Counted from the stretch's first letter, positions 32,319 to 40,624 are shown. The stretch: 64,000 nt of DNA from Compostibacter hankyongensis (GCF_039541075.1 NZ_BAABFN010000004.1:62001-126000); one strand, 5' to 3'. Program-made: numbers and translations. The notes: generated from the sequence alone by a model not told the origin.

Positions 32319-33350
32319 TCAGGAGCGAAAGGCATTCCAGCCCTGGGCCGTCAGCGCATGTTTTTTACCTCCTTTGCTGTAAAGGTAAGTACCTTCTGCC
32401 GGCTCGGTGAGGTAGCCGACTACGCTGATCTGTTCGGAGAGGGTGACTTTTTCATGGTCTTCCTGGCGGATCGTAAAGAGCAGCTCATAGTCCTCTCCTC
32501 CGTGCAGGGCGCAGGCGGTAGGATCCAGTCCGAACTTCAGCGCCATATTGCGGCTCTGGTCGTGGATAGGGATCTTTTCCTCATAGAGCAGACAGCCCAC
32601 ATTGCTTTGCCGGCAGATATGCAGCAGGTCTGAGCTGAGCCCGTCGCTCACATCCTGCATGGCCGTCGGGACGAGCTCCTGCTCTTCGAAGAAAGCAATG
32701 ATATCCCTGCGGGCTTCCGGCCGCAGCAGACGTTGTAAAAGATAAGTCTGGTTTTCGAGGTCGGGCTGCACGCCGGGATGCTCCTGGTGGATTTTTTTCT
32801 CGCGTTCCAGCAGCTGTAATCCCAGGTAGGCAGCGCCCAGGTCCCCGCTTACGCAGATCAGATCGCCGGGGCGGGCTGTACTCCGCCGTATAAAGCGATC
32901 GGGCGCCACCTCTCCGACAGCGGTGCCGCTGATGATCAGCCCTTTCCGGGAGGAGCTGGTATCGCCGCCGATGAGGTCGGTCTGATAATTTTCGCAGGCA
33001 TGGTATACGCCTTCATAAAACTCATGCAACGCCTCCAGGGGAAAGCGGTTGGAAAAGGCAATGCTCAGCAGGAACTGCGAGGGACGCGCATTCATGGCAT
33101 ACACATCCGAAAGGTTCACCACCACCGATTTATAACCAAGGTGCTTCAGGGGGGTATAGGCCAGATCGAAATGTACCCCTTCGATCAGCAGGTCGGTAGT
33201 CAACACGGTCTGCCTGCCGAAATGGTCGATCACCGCGGCATCGTCGCCGACGCCAAGCAAGGTGCCGGCATTCTGCAGGGTGATGTTTCTGGTCAGGTAG
33301 TCGATCAGGCCAAATTCGCCCAATTCTTCTATTTCGGTACGTTCCGCCAT
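32319..33350 (-). CDS. thiL: Thiamine-monophosphate kinase
   Basis: A 343-residue cytoplasmic enzyme that phosphorylates thiamine monophosphate to thiamine diphosphate. The AIRS-type fold is clear: LGVGDDAAVIDHFGRQTVLTTDLLIEGVHFD in pieces, GYKSVVVNLSDVYAMNARPSQFLLSIAF, NYQTDLIGGDTSSSRKGLIISGTAVGEV, TAMQDVSDGLSSDLLHICRQS and HGGEDYELLFT. Metal-binding Asp residues are present. It starts 30 bp after the inositol monophosphatase-type gene on the same strand and is probably co-transcribed with it. Confidence 0.95.
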   Translation of the reverse strand: MAERTEIEELGEFGLIDYLTRNITLQNAGTLLGVGDDAAVIDHFGRQTVLTTDLLIEGVHFDLAYTPLKHLGYKSVVVNLSDVYAMNARPSQFLLSIAFSNRFPLEALHEFYEGVYHACENYQTDLIGGDTSSSRKGLIISGTAVGEVAPDRFIRRSTARPGDLICVSGDLGAAYLGLQLLEREKKIHQEHPGVQPDLENQTYLLQRLLRPEARRDIIAFFEEQELVPTAMQDVSDGLSSDLLHICRQSNVGCLLYEEKIPIHDQSRNMALKFGLDPTACALHGGEDYELLFTIRQEDHEKVTLSEQISVVGYLTEPAEGTYLYSKGGKKHALTAQGWNAFRS

Positions 33351-33380
33351 GATGATAAAATTGTCAAAAAAGATGCATCC

Positions 33381-34148
33381 TTATCCGTTCACCATTTCCA
33401 GCAGCGCATCGTGGATCAGTCCGTTGCTGGCCACCAGTGGGGGGCGGTAAGGCGAATAGGCGTTGCCGCTGAAGTCGGTCACTTTCCCGCCCGCCTCTTC
33501 CACGATCAGGAAGCCGGCTGCGCTGTCCCAGGCATTCAGCTGGTGCTCCCAGTAACCGTCAAAGCGGCCGCAGGCCACCCAGCAGAGATCGATGGCGGCC
33601 GACCCGAGCCGGCGCACCGGCAGGCCGCGGCGGACCGCCCTGGCCATGGTTTCCGCGGGATCGTTGGGCATCTCCGTCCAGCGATACGGGAAACCGGTAG
33701 CCAGGCAGGCCTGTCCGAAGTCCGTTCTGGACGAAACGCTGATCTTTTGGTCGTTGAGGGTGGCTCCGGCGCCTCTCTGCGCAAAAAACAGCTCCTTTAA
33801 AAAAGGATTGTATACCGCTCCCATCAGCATCTGCCCCGCTTCTTCCACGGCTATGGAAATGCAGCAGAGCGGAATGCCCTGGGCATAGTTGACCGTGCCG
33901 TCGATCGGGTCGATGATCCATTTGTAGGCGGAGTCCTGTTTGATCTCTCCGGATTCTTCGCTCAGGATAAAGTGGTCGGGAAAGGCTTCGCGGATCACGG
34001 TCATGATGGCCGTTTCGGATCGTTTATCCACTTCCGTGACCAGATCGTTGACCGTGGTTTTACTGGAAACGGCATAGGATTTTCCGAAATATTCCTGTAA
34101 AATCTTCCCGCCGGCCTGCAGGGCACTGAATAAAGTCGGCTTTAACAT
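33381..34148 (-). CDS. Inositol monophosphatase family protein
   Basis: A 255-residue Mg2+-dependent phosphatase of the SuhB/IMPase family. Metal-binding motifs are in order: LSEEES-type (FILSEESGEI, about 70), WIIDPIDGTVNYAQGIP (about 86-102) and AWDSAAGFLIVEEAGGKV (about 207-224). The substrate could be inositol phosphate, a related sugar phosphate or 3'-phosphoadenosine 5'-phosphate; sequence alone does not separate these. The ATG at 34148 lies 5 bases past a TATCTTTG box, so the mRNA is nearly leaderless. thiL follows. Confidence 0.92.
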   Translation of the reverse strand: MLKPTLFSALQAGGKILQEYFGKSYAVSSKTTVNDLVTEVDKRSETAIMTVIREAFPDHFILSEESGEIKQDSAYKWIIDPIDGTVNYAQGIPLCCISIAVEEAGQMLMGAVYNPFLKELFFAQRGAGATLNDQKISVSSRTDFGQACLATGFPYRWTEMPNDPAETMARAVRRGLPVRRLGSAAIDLCWVACGRFDGYWEHQLNAWDSAAGFLIVEEAGGKVTDFSGNAYSPYRPPLVASNGLIHDALLEMVNG

Positions 34149-34153
34149 ACCCG

Positions 34154-34161
34154 CAAAGATA
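34154..34161 (-). promoter_or_regulatory. -7 promoter box for the IMPase-thiL operon
   Basis: The minus strand reads TATCTTTG, ending 5 bases before the ATG at 34148. Confidence 0.7.
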
Positions 34162-34212
34162 CGGGGAACGATCGATAGCCGCCGGTCATCCGGCCGATTT
34201 GTTTTAAATCAG

Positions 34213-34220
34213 TAACTTTG
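34213..34220 (+). promoter_or_regulatory. -7 promoter box for the GH3-family gene
   Basis: TAACTTTG, exact TAnnTTTG match, 31 bases before the ATG at 34252. Confidence 0.7.
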
Positions 34221-34251
34221 CGCTGCCAAAGCATAATTACAGTAGAAATCC

Positions 34252-35787
34252 ATGCCGATATTCGGAACGCTGATCAGCCGTGCCCTGCGCATCCGCAAAC
34301 AGGTTACGGTGCCAAGGGGAACCCCGAGGGCCTACCAACGACAGGTGTTGCATCGTCTGCTCTTTAAGGCAAGGTATACCGAATTCGGTCTGCACTACCG
34401 TTTCCCCGACCTGCTCGAATCCCCGGACTGGCTGTCCCGCTTCCGGGACGCTGTGCCGGTACATTCCTATAACCGTATGAACAGGGAGTGGTGGCACCGC
34501 TGCCTCGACGGGGAAGAAAATATTACCTGGCCCGGAAAGGTAAATTATTTTGCGCTCAGCTCGGGCACCTCCGAATCGGCCAGCAAGCACATCCCCGTGA
34601 CCCGGGATATGCTCCGCACCATCCGTAAGGTAGGCGTGAAGCAGCTGTTCTCCATGGTGAATTTCCCCATTCCCCACAAGTCTTTTGAGAAAGGCATCCT
34701 GATGCTGGGGGGCACGACGGATCTGCACAACCGGGGCAATTATTACGAAGGCGATATGAGCGGTATCAGCGCAAAGAACATCCCCCGCTGGTTCCGCTAT
34801 TTTTATAAGCCCGGCGGAAAGATCTCGCACCGCGCCGACTGGGAGCAGCGGATCCGTCTCATCGTCCGCAAAGCCCCGCAGTGGGATGTGGCTACCGTAT
34901 GCGGCGTTCCGGCCTGGGTGCAGATCGTGTTCGAGGAAATCATCAAATACCATAAAGTAGCCCATATCCACGATATATGGCCCAATCTGGCCATCTATAT
35001 TCACGGGGGCGTGTCCTTTGAGCCCTACCGTGAAAGCTTTAAGCGGCTGCTGGGGAAGCCCATCACCTATATCGAAACCTATATGGCTTCGGAAGGCTCT
35101 TTTGGCTTTCAGGCACGGCCCGATACCAAAGGTATCAAGCTGGTGCTCAATGCCGGCATCTTCTATGAATTTATACCCTTTAATGACGAGAATTTCGATG
35201 CGGAAGGTGAGCTGCGCGCCGATCCCAGGGCCTATATGATCCATGAGGTGGTGGAAGATGTGGCCTATGCCGTGGTACTAACCACCTGTGCAGGCGCCTG
35301 GCGTTATCTGCTGGGGGATGTGATCAGGTTCACCTCCGTAAAAGAGCATGAGATCGTCATTACCGGCCGCACGAAGCAGTTTCTCAGCCTTTGCGGGGAG
35401 CATCTGTCCGTAGACAACATGAACCGGGCCATCGAGACGGTGGCCAAAAAGATGGGGATCACCATCCGGGAGTTTACCGTAGGCGGTATGCCGTATGAAA
35501 ACCTGTTTGCCCATCATTGGTATATCGGTACGGACCAGCCGGATGCCGATCCCCGGGAAGTGCAGCGGCTGCTGGACCAGACGCTTTGCGAGCTCAACGA
35601 CGACTATGCCGTGGAACGTATATCGGCCCTGAAGGCAGTCTTTGTAACCCTGCTTCCCCAGGAAGCTTTTATCCGTTACCTGCGCTGTAATGGCCGGGAA
35701 GGTGCCATGAATAAATTTCCCCGCGTCCTCAAAAACGGTCTGCTGAAACAGTGGGAGGACTTTCTCCGTGAGGAGAAATTTCTTTAA
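34252..35787 (+). CDS. GH3 auxin-responsive promoter family protein (acyl-adenylating)
   Basis: A 511-residue cytoplasmic protein related to plant GH3 acyl acid-amido synthetases, which activate a carboxylic acid with ATP and join it to an amino acid. The ANL-type signature FALSSGTSESASKHIPVT (about 99-116), the second nucleotide segment YMASEGSFGFQ (about 278-288), and YLLGDVIRFTSVKEHEIVITGRTKQFLSLCGEHLS (around 350-385, in pieces) match. The plant hormone substrates are not expected in this host, so the true acid and partner are unknown. It is the first gene of a transcription unit with the LysE exporter 50 bp downstream, which would suit export of a small amino-acid derivative (inference). 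Confidence 0.9.
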   Translation: MPIFGTLISRALRIRKQVTVPRGTPRAYQRQVLHRLLFKARYTEFGLHYRFPDLLESPDWLSRFRDAVPVHSYNRMNREWWHRCLDGEENITWPGKVNYFALSSGTSESASKHIPVTRDMLRTIRKVGVKQLFSMVNFPIPHKSFEKGILMLGGTTDLHNRGNYYEGDMSGISAKNIPRWFRYFYKPGGKISHRADWEQRIRLIVRKAPQWDVATVCGVPAWVQIVFEEIIKYHKVAHIHDIWPNLAIYIHGGVSFEPYRESFKRLLGKPITYIETYMASEGSFGFQARPDTKGIKLVLNAGIFYEFIPFNDENFDAEGELRADPRAYMIHEVVEDVAYAVVLTTCAGAWRYLLGDVIRFTSVKEHEIVITGRTKQFLSLCGEHLSVDNMNRAIETVAKKMGITIREFTVGGMPYENLFAHHWYIGTDQPDADPREVQRLLDQTLCELNDDYAVERISALKAVFVTLLPQEAFIRYLRCNGREGAMNKFPRVLKNGLLKQWEDFLREEKFL

Positions 35788-35837
35788 ATTTCCGCTTTCA
35801 ACGGGCAACTAATCATTATTTAGACCGTTTTAGAGGA

Positions 35838-36476
35838 ATGACTGCAGCTTTTATAGGAGGTTTAGGATTAGGCATTTTTTTATCCCTTTCGGTAGGGCCG
35901 GTCATTTTTGCCATTATCAAATACAGCGTTAACAGCGGATTCCGCGCCGGCCTTTGCTTCGCCATCGGCGTTTCCTGCAGCGATACCATGTTTGTGGTGC
36001 TGGGCAATGTGGCTTCTTCCTTTATTTATGAGCTTGGTGAGATGACCCGCACGATCGGGATAGTCGGCGGCATCGTGCTGATCGGAATGGGGCTGTACGG
36101 CTTATTTTTCAAAAAATTACGGATCCGTGCAGGGGAGGATCGCCCTGTGCTCACCCGGAAACGGGATTATGCCAAAGTATGGCTTTCGGGCTACCTTATG
36201 AATACCCTCAATCCGGCGGTGGTATTGTTCTGGCTGGGGATATGTACGGCCAACAGCGCCCTTGAGCTGGATTACCGTCTGGTGCTTTTTGGCACCTGCC
36301 TGGCCTTTGTGCTGTCGGCGGATATCGCTAAGGTGTTCCTCGCCGATAAGATCAGGCACCGGCTTACGCTGGGTACGGTGCGCTGGCTGAATCGCATCGC
36401 CGCGGTGAGCATGCTGGTCTTCGGCGGAATTCTCCTCTATGCCGTCGTGTTCCGCGTGGGAAAGCTGGGACACTGA
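35838..36476 (+). CDS. LysE family translocator
   Basis: A 212-residue inner membrane exporter of the LysE/RhtB type, which expels amino acids or similar small molecules. Five to six hydrophobic segments are visible, beginning with TAAFIGGLGLGIFLSLSVGPVIFAIIKYSVNSGFRAG (in pieces), the GP motif and FAIGVSCSDTMFVVLGNVAS typical of the family. A loop of about 25 charged residues (RIRAGEDRPVLTRKRDYAKV) splits the two halves. It lies 50 bp behind the GH3-type gene with no promoter box in between. It is convergent with korB across repeat copy E. Confidence 0.88.
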   Translation: MTAAFIGGLGLGIFLSLSVGPVIFAIIKYSVNSGFRAGLCFAIGVSCSDTMFVVLGNVASSFIYELGEMTRTIGIVGGIVLIGMGLYGLFFKKLRIRAGEDRPVLTRKRDYAKVWLSGYLMNTLNPAVVLFWLGICTANSALELDYRLVLFGTCLAFVLSADIAKVFLADKIRHRLTLGTVRWLNRIAAVSMLVFGGILLYAVVFRVGKLGH

Positions 36477-36585
36477 GAAAGTCTAAGGTTGCAGGTCTAA
36501 AGTCTAAAGTTTATGTGTCTGAAATGGAACCTTAGACTTTGAACTTTAAACAAAAATGCCTTTTACCTTTCTCCTTTTGCCTCTA
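36477..36585 (-). repeat. Modular intergenic repeat, copy E, inverted
   Basis: Reads on the minus strand and begins at the korB stop: GGTTAGAGGCAAAAGGAG purine tract, AAAGGCATTTTTG, then a hairpin of TTAGACTTT (36532-36540) with AAAGTCTAA (36499-36507). Orientation follows korB, as every other copy follows its own upstream gene. The CAGAAA tail is missing. Confidence 0.75.
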
Positions 36586-37623
36586 ACCTTCCGCTGCGAT
36601 CGTCCAGGTTTCCCGGCCGGCCAGCAAGGCGTCCAGGTCGGCGGGCTTCTGTGTCTGGACTGCCGTAATCTGTGCTCCCATCAGCTCTTCATAAGTGGGG
36701 CGCTCGCTTGCATAAAACACGCCAAAGGGACGGGGCAGATGCCCGGGCTGACTTGCGTCGTCAAACAGCCGGGTAAGTACCTGCGCCTTGTAAAAATCCT
36801 GCTCGTCGTGGATCCAAAGGTCGTCGGCGCTGTGGCCTTCGTTCAGGGAAACGACCACCGGCCTGAAGCCGTCCAGCTTTATCCCTTTGTCCCGCCCGGC
36901 GCCAAAGATCAGCGGCTGACCTTGTTCCAGGAACAAGGCCTCTTCCGGCTTGCTGCCCTTTTCGGTATAAACGGCAAAGGCGCCGTCGTTGAAGATATTA
37001 CAGTTCTGGTAGATCTCGAGCAGCGAAGCGCCGCGATGGCCATGGCTCCGCTTGAGCATTTCCTGCAGATGCTTGGGATCGCGGTCCATGCTGCGGGCCA
37101 CAAAGGTGGCGTCGGCGCCAAGGGCCAGGGCCGCCGGGTTAAAGGGGTGATCGATGCTCCCGTAGGGGGTAGACTTGGTCACCTTCTTCTCCTCGGAGGT
37201 AGGGGAATACTGGCCTTTGGTCAGGCCATAGATCTGGTTATTGAACAGCAGGATGTTGATATCGAAATTGCGGCGCAGGGCATGGATCAGGTGGTTTCCC
37301 CCGATCGACAGGCTGTCCCCGTCCCCGCTGACCATCCATACGCTCAGCTCCGGACGCGTAGCCTTCAGCCCGGAGGCAATGGCGGCTGCCCGGCCGTGGA
37401 TCGAATGCATCCCGTACGTATTCATATAATAAGGGAAGCGGGAGGAACACCCGATCCCGGAGATGATGACGATATTTTCCCGGGGAATGCCCAGCTGAGG
37501 CATCACCGTCTGTACCTGTTTCAATATGGAATAATCCCCGCATCCCGGACACCAGCGTACTTCCTGGTCGGTGGCAAAATCCTTGGCCGTTAGCGTCTGC
37601 GGGGCAATTGTTGCTGTCTCCAT
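36583..37623 (-). CDS. korB: 2-oxoacid:ferredoxin oxidoreductase beta subunit
   Basis: A 346-residue thiamine diphosphate-binding subunit, most like 2-oxoglutarate:ferredoxin oxidoreductase KorB. The 4Fe-4S ligand motif WCPGCGDYSIL is at about residues 24-34, IISGIGCSSRFPYYMNTYGMHSIHGRAAAIASGLKA follows in pieces, and the ThDP/Mg site GDGDSLSIGGNHLIHALRRN with NNQIYGLTKGQ is complete. Normally korA lies directly upstream. Here the upstream gene is an AraC regulator on the same strand and no korA is in the window, so the alpha subunit must be elsewhere. The TAG stop lies within repeat copy E. Confidence 0.93.
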   Translation of the reverse strand: METATIAPQTLTAKDFATDQEVRWCPGCGDYSILKQVQTVMPQLGIPRENIVIISGIGCSSRFPYYMNTYGMHSIHGRAAAIASGLKATRPELSVWMVSGDGDSLSIGGNHLIHALRRNFDINILLFNNQIYGLTKGQYSPTSEEKKVTKSTPYGSIDHPFNPAALALGADATFVARSMDRDPKHLQEMLKRSHGHRGASLLEIYQNCNIFNDGAFAVYTEKGSKPEEALFLEQGQPLIFGAGRDKGIKLDGFRPVVVSLNEGHSADDLWIHDEQDFYKAQVLTRLFDDASQPGHLPRPFGVFYASERPTYEELMGAQITAVQTQKPADLDALLAGRETWTIAAEG

Positions 37624-37651
37624 GGCTTTATCCTCTTGTAAAATAAGTATG

Positions 37652-37659
37652 CAAAGTTA
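37652..37659 (-). promoter_or_regulatory. -7 promoter box for korB
   Basis: The minus strand reads TAACTTTG, exact match, 28 bases before the korB ATG. It shows korB is transcribed on its own rather than from a korA promoter. Confidence 0.7.
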
Positions 37660-37700
37660 TTGAATATCGGGGTAGGAACAAGGGGAGTTTGAAGAAGCGG

Positions 37701-38585
37701 CTATTCGCTCGGGATCAGGCCCGCCATATAAGTCTTCAGGTACTGCGTGGGCGTCATCCCCGTCAGCATGCGGAACTGCCGGTTGAAATTGGAGAGGTTG
37801 TTGAATCCGCATGTATAACATATCTGTGATATGCTCAATTTATTTTCTATCAGCAGCTTACAGGCATGGCCGATCCGGACCTCCAGCAGAAATTGCCAGT
37901 AAGTTTTCAGCGTTCTCGATTTGAAATACCGGCAGAAGGAATGGGGACTGATATTCACCAGCGCGGCCACATCCCGGATGCCTATCTTTTGCTGAAAATG
38001 ATCCAGTGTATAATTATAAATGGCGCTGATATTATCGGTATTTTCGGGGTTGTAGGAGCGGGTAAAGCCGATATGGGAAAGGAGGGTGCAGGATTTGGAC
38101 TGGGCGATCAGCTCCAGCATATTGAGCAGCAGCGATATTCTTTTGACATCCCCGGCTTTCAGGATCACCTCCATCAGCGTGCTGATTTCCTGCCGGGTCC
38201 TGCCGGTGATGCGAATGCCCTGGGCCGACTTTTCCAGCAGCTCCCGCACCCGTTTCAGCTCGGGCAGCTGCAGAAATCCGTTGCCCCAGAAATCCGGCTT
38301 AAAATGGATGGCGATCGCTTCAATATGCAGGCCGGGGGTTCCCTGGAAATACTGCGCATCGCTTCTCCACATATGCGGCAGATTGGGGCCCAGCAGGATG
38401 AGGTCTCCGTCGGCAAAAGGTTCCATGCTGTCGCCCACCAGCCGGGTGCCGCTGCCCTTGCGGATCAGCGTCAGCTCCATTTCGGGATGATAATGCCAGC
38501 GGTTGTACAAATAAGGGTAAATATCCTCCCTGATGCTGAAGGAATAGTTGTATCCGGTATCTACCTTTCTGAGGATCGGTTTCAT
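37701..38585 (-). CDS. AraC family transcriptional regulator
   Basis: A 294-residue DNA-binding regulator. Residues 1-130 form a cupin-like sensor domain (NRWHYHPEMELTLIRKGSGTRLVGDS, FADGDLILLGPNLPHMW), the C-terminal 100 residues hold two helix-turn-helix units (IGIRDVAALVNISPHSFCRYFKSRT and LSISQICYTCGFNNLSNFNRQFRMLTGMTPTQYLK, in pieces). It diverges from the UxaA-type dehydratase gene and is the obvious candidate to control that sugar-acid cluster. The 171 bp between them would hold its operator; I see no clean palindrome or exact -7 box there (best: TTCCTTTG at 38699-38706). Confidence 0.92.
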   Translation of the reverse strand: MKPILRKVDTGYNYSFSIREDIYPYLYNRWHYHPEMELTLIRKGSGTRLVGDSMEPFADGDLILLGPNLPHMWRSDAQYFQGTPGLHIEAIAIHFKPDFWGNGFLQLPELKRVRELLEKSAQGIRITGRTRQEISTLMEVILKAGDVKRISLLLNMLELIAQSKSCTLLSHIGFTRSYNPENTDNISAIYNYTLDHFQQKIGIRDVAALVNISPHSFCRYFKSRTLKTYWQFLLEVRIGHACKLLIENKLSISQICYTCGFNNLSNFNRQFRMLTGMTPTQYLKTYMAGLIPSE

Positions 38586-38756
38586 GGTCTTCCGTTTCCG
38601 TAATTGAAGATACGTCAGGCCGGGGAGAATAAAAAAAGCATTGCCAATATAGTATCAGTATCGGCCAATTATTTGAAATCCGGCTGCGCTGTAAAGCATT
38701 TCCTTTGTGACGGGTCTGCGAAGGTATGCCGCAGGACCAGAAATGAGCAAAAAAAC

Positions 38757-40415
38757 ATGAACACGAAAGCGATTTGTATACATCCCCGGGACAACGTCAT
38801 GGTGGCCCTGACCGATCTGCCTGCCGGGGAAACGATAGACGTCAACGGGCGGAGCTGCACGCTGACGGAGCCCGTACCCGTAAAGCACAAGTTTGCCGTC
38901 ACCGCGCTGAAGGAAGGAGACGCTGTGACGATGTACGGCGTCCTGGTGGGCAGGGTGCTGCATCCCATACCAAAGGGCGGCCTGCTTACGGTGAAAAACG
39001 TAAAACATGCCTCGGGAGGCTATGGGCTGGGCGAGCGAAAAACCGACTGGCAGGTACCGGATGTGACGAAATGGAAGGACCGGACTTTTATGGGCTTTCA
39101 CCGCGCCGACGGATCGGTGGGTACCGCCAACTACTGGCTGCTGATACCGCTCGTTTTCTGCGAGAACAGGAATGTGCAGGTGCTGGCGGAAGCTTTTGTA
39201 AAAGAGCTGGGCTATGCGCTTCATCTCTCGCCCGCGCAGGAACAGGTGCGGCAGCTGGCCGGTATGTACAGGGCGGGGAAAACGGTGGAAGACATATTGG
39301 GTGCCGGCAGCGGCGGGGAAACGACGGCCGCGGCGGTAGCAGAAAAGGTTTTTCCCAATGTGGACGGTGTCAAGCTGCTTACCCATACCCTCGGTTGCGG
39401 CGGGGTACGCGACGATACCCGGGCCCTCTGCGGACTGCTGGCCGGCTATATTACCCATCCCAACGTGGCCGGCGCCACCGTGTTGAGTCTGGGCTGCCAG
39501 AATGCCCAGATATCGCTTTTAAAAGAAGAGATCGACCGGCGGGATAGGCAGTTTTCCAAACCGCTGTATATCCTCGAGCAGCAGGCCGTCGGGAATGAAA
39601 CGGTGCTGCTCAGGGAAGCGGTGAAGCAAACCTTTGCCGGGCTGATGCAGGCCAACGAATGCGTCCGCCGGCCGGCGCCGCTCGACCGGCTCTGTCTCGG
39701 GCTGGAATGCGGCGGGTCCGACGGCTTTTCGGGAATATCGGCCAACCCCGCGCTGGGTTATGCCTCCGACCTGCTGGTGGCGTTGGGCGGAAGCGTCATC
39801 CTCTCGGAATTTCCCGAGCTCTGCGGCGTGGAGCAGGAGCTGAGCGACCGCTGCGTGGACGAAGCGACTGCAGGCCGGTTTATGGAGCTGATGACGCGCT
39901 ACCAGGAGCGCGCGCGGGCCGTAGGGTCGGGGTTTGATTCCAACCCCTCTGCCGGAAATGTGCGCGACGGGCTGATCACCGATGCTATCAAATCGGCCGG
40001 CGCGGCAAAAAAAGGAGGTACTTCTCCCGTGACCGATGTGCTGGATTATCCGGAGAAGGTGCGGAAAAAGGGGCTTACCCTCCTGTGCACTCCGGGCAGC
40101 GATATCGAATCCACCACGGCGGAAGTAGGTGCCGGCGCCAGCATCGTCGTATTTACCACCGGGCTGGGCACGCCCACCGGCAACCCGGTAGCTCCCGTGC
40201 TGAAGGTATCTTCCAATACCCGCTTGTTTGAGAAGATGAACGATATCATCGATATCGATGCCGGCGCCGTCATCCGCGGCGAGTCGACCATTGAGGAGGT
40301 GGGAGAACAGATACTCGAGTCCATCATCAAGGTGGCCGGGGGAGAAGCAAAGGCGAAGGCTACCGCAAACGGCCATGACGATTTTATCCCATGGAAACGG
40401 GGCATTTCTTTATAG
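38757..40415 (+). CDS. uxaA: UxaA family sugar-acid dehydratase (altronate/galactarate type)
   Basis: A 552-residue cytoplasmic dehydratase. Residues about 5-90 form the SAF domain (AICIHPRDNVMVALTDLPAGE in pieces), linked to the D-galactarate/altronate dehydratase domain (GFHRADGSVGTANYWLLIPLVFCENRNV in pieces; THTLGCGGVRDDTRALCGLLAGY; LECGGSDGFSGISANPALGYASDLLV; TPGSDIESTTAEVGAGASIVVFTTGLGTPTGNPVAPVLKV). Known members dehydrate D-altronate or D-galactarate. The next gene encodes a 2-keto-3-deoxypentonate dehydratase-like protein, so a pentonate is a possible substrate here (inference). I chose the ATG at 38757 (MNTKAICIHP); the frame is open further but the upstream part lies in the regulatory region. 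Confidence 0.9.
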   Translation: MNTKAICIHPRDNVMVALTDLPAGETIDVNGRSCTLTEPVPVKHKFAVTALKEGDAVTMYGVLVGRVLHPIPKGGLLTVKNVKHASGGYGLGERKTDWQVPDVTKWKDRTFMGFHRADGSVGTANYWLLIPLVFCENRNVQVLAEAFVKELGYALHLSPAQEQVRQLAGMYRAGKTVEDILGAGSGGETTAAAVAEKVFPNVDGVKLLTHTLGCGGVRDDTRALCGLLAGYITHPNVAGATVLSLGCQNAQISLLKEEIDRRDRQFSKPLYILEQQAVGNETVLLREAVKQTFAGLMQANECVRRPAPLDRLCLGLECGGSDGFSGISANPALGYASDLLVALGGSVILSEFPELCGVEQELSDRCVDEATAGRFMELMTRYQERARAVGSGFDSNPSAGNVRDGLITDAIKSAGAAKKGGTSPVTDVLDYPEKVRKKGLTLLCTPGSDIESTTAEVGAGASIVVFTTGLGTPTGNPVAPVLKVSSNTRLFEKMNDIIDIDAGAVIRGESTIEEVGEQILESIIKVAGGEAKAKATANGHDDFIPWKRGISL

Positions 40416-40624
40416 AGGTGAAAGGTGAAAGGTGAAAGGTGAAAGGTGAAAGGTAAAAGGTAAAAGGTAAAAGGTCCATTTCAGGCAAAGTAACATTGGA
40501 CATCAGAAATCTCAGACTGCATATGGCTCAATGGTTAAAGTAAGGTTTTGTTCCAGGCAGATCAACTTTAGACCTTAGACAAATTAAATTTAAAATCAGA
40601 AACGTCAAATCAGAAACCCGAAAC
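40414..40624 (+). repeat. Modular intergenic repeat, copy F, with heptamer array
   Basis: Starts at the uxaA-type stop. A tandem heptamer array at 40416-40475 has five AGGTGAA units, three AGGTAAA units and a partial one. The middle part has a degenerate left arm and an intact CAGATCAACTTTAGACCTTAG. The AAATCAGAAACGTCAAATCAGAAACCC tail (in two pieces) ends directly at the ATG of the next gene. Confidence 0.85.

Noticed and set aside
40416..40475. Possible CRISPR array
   Set aside because: The units are 7 bp and contiguous, with no spacers and no cas genes near.
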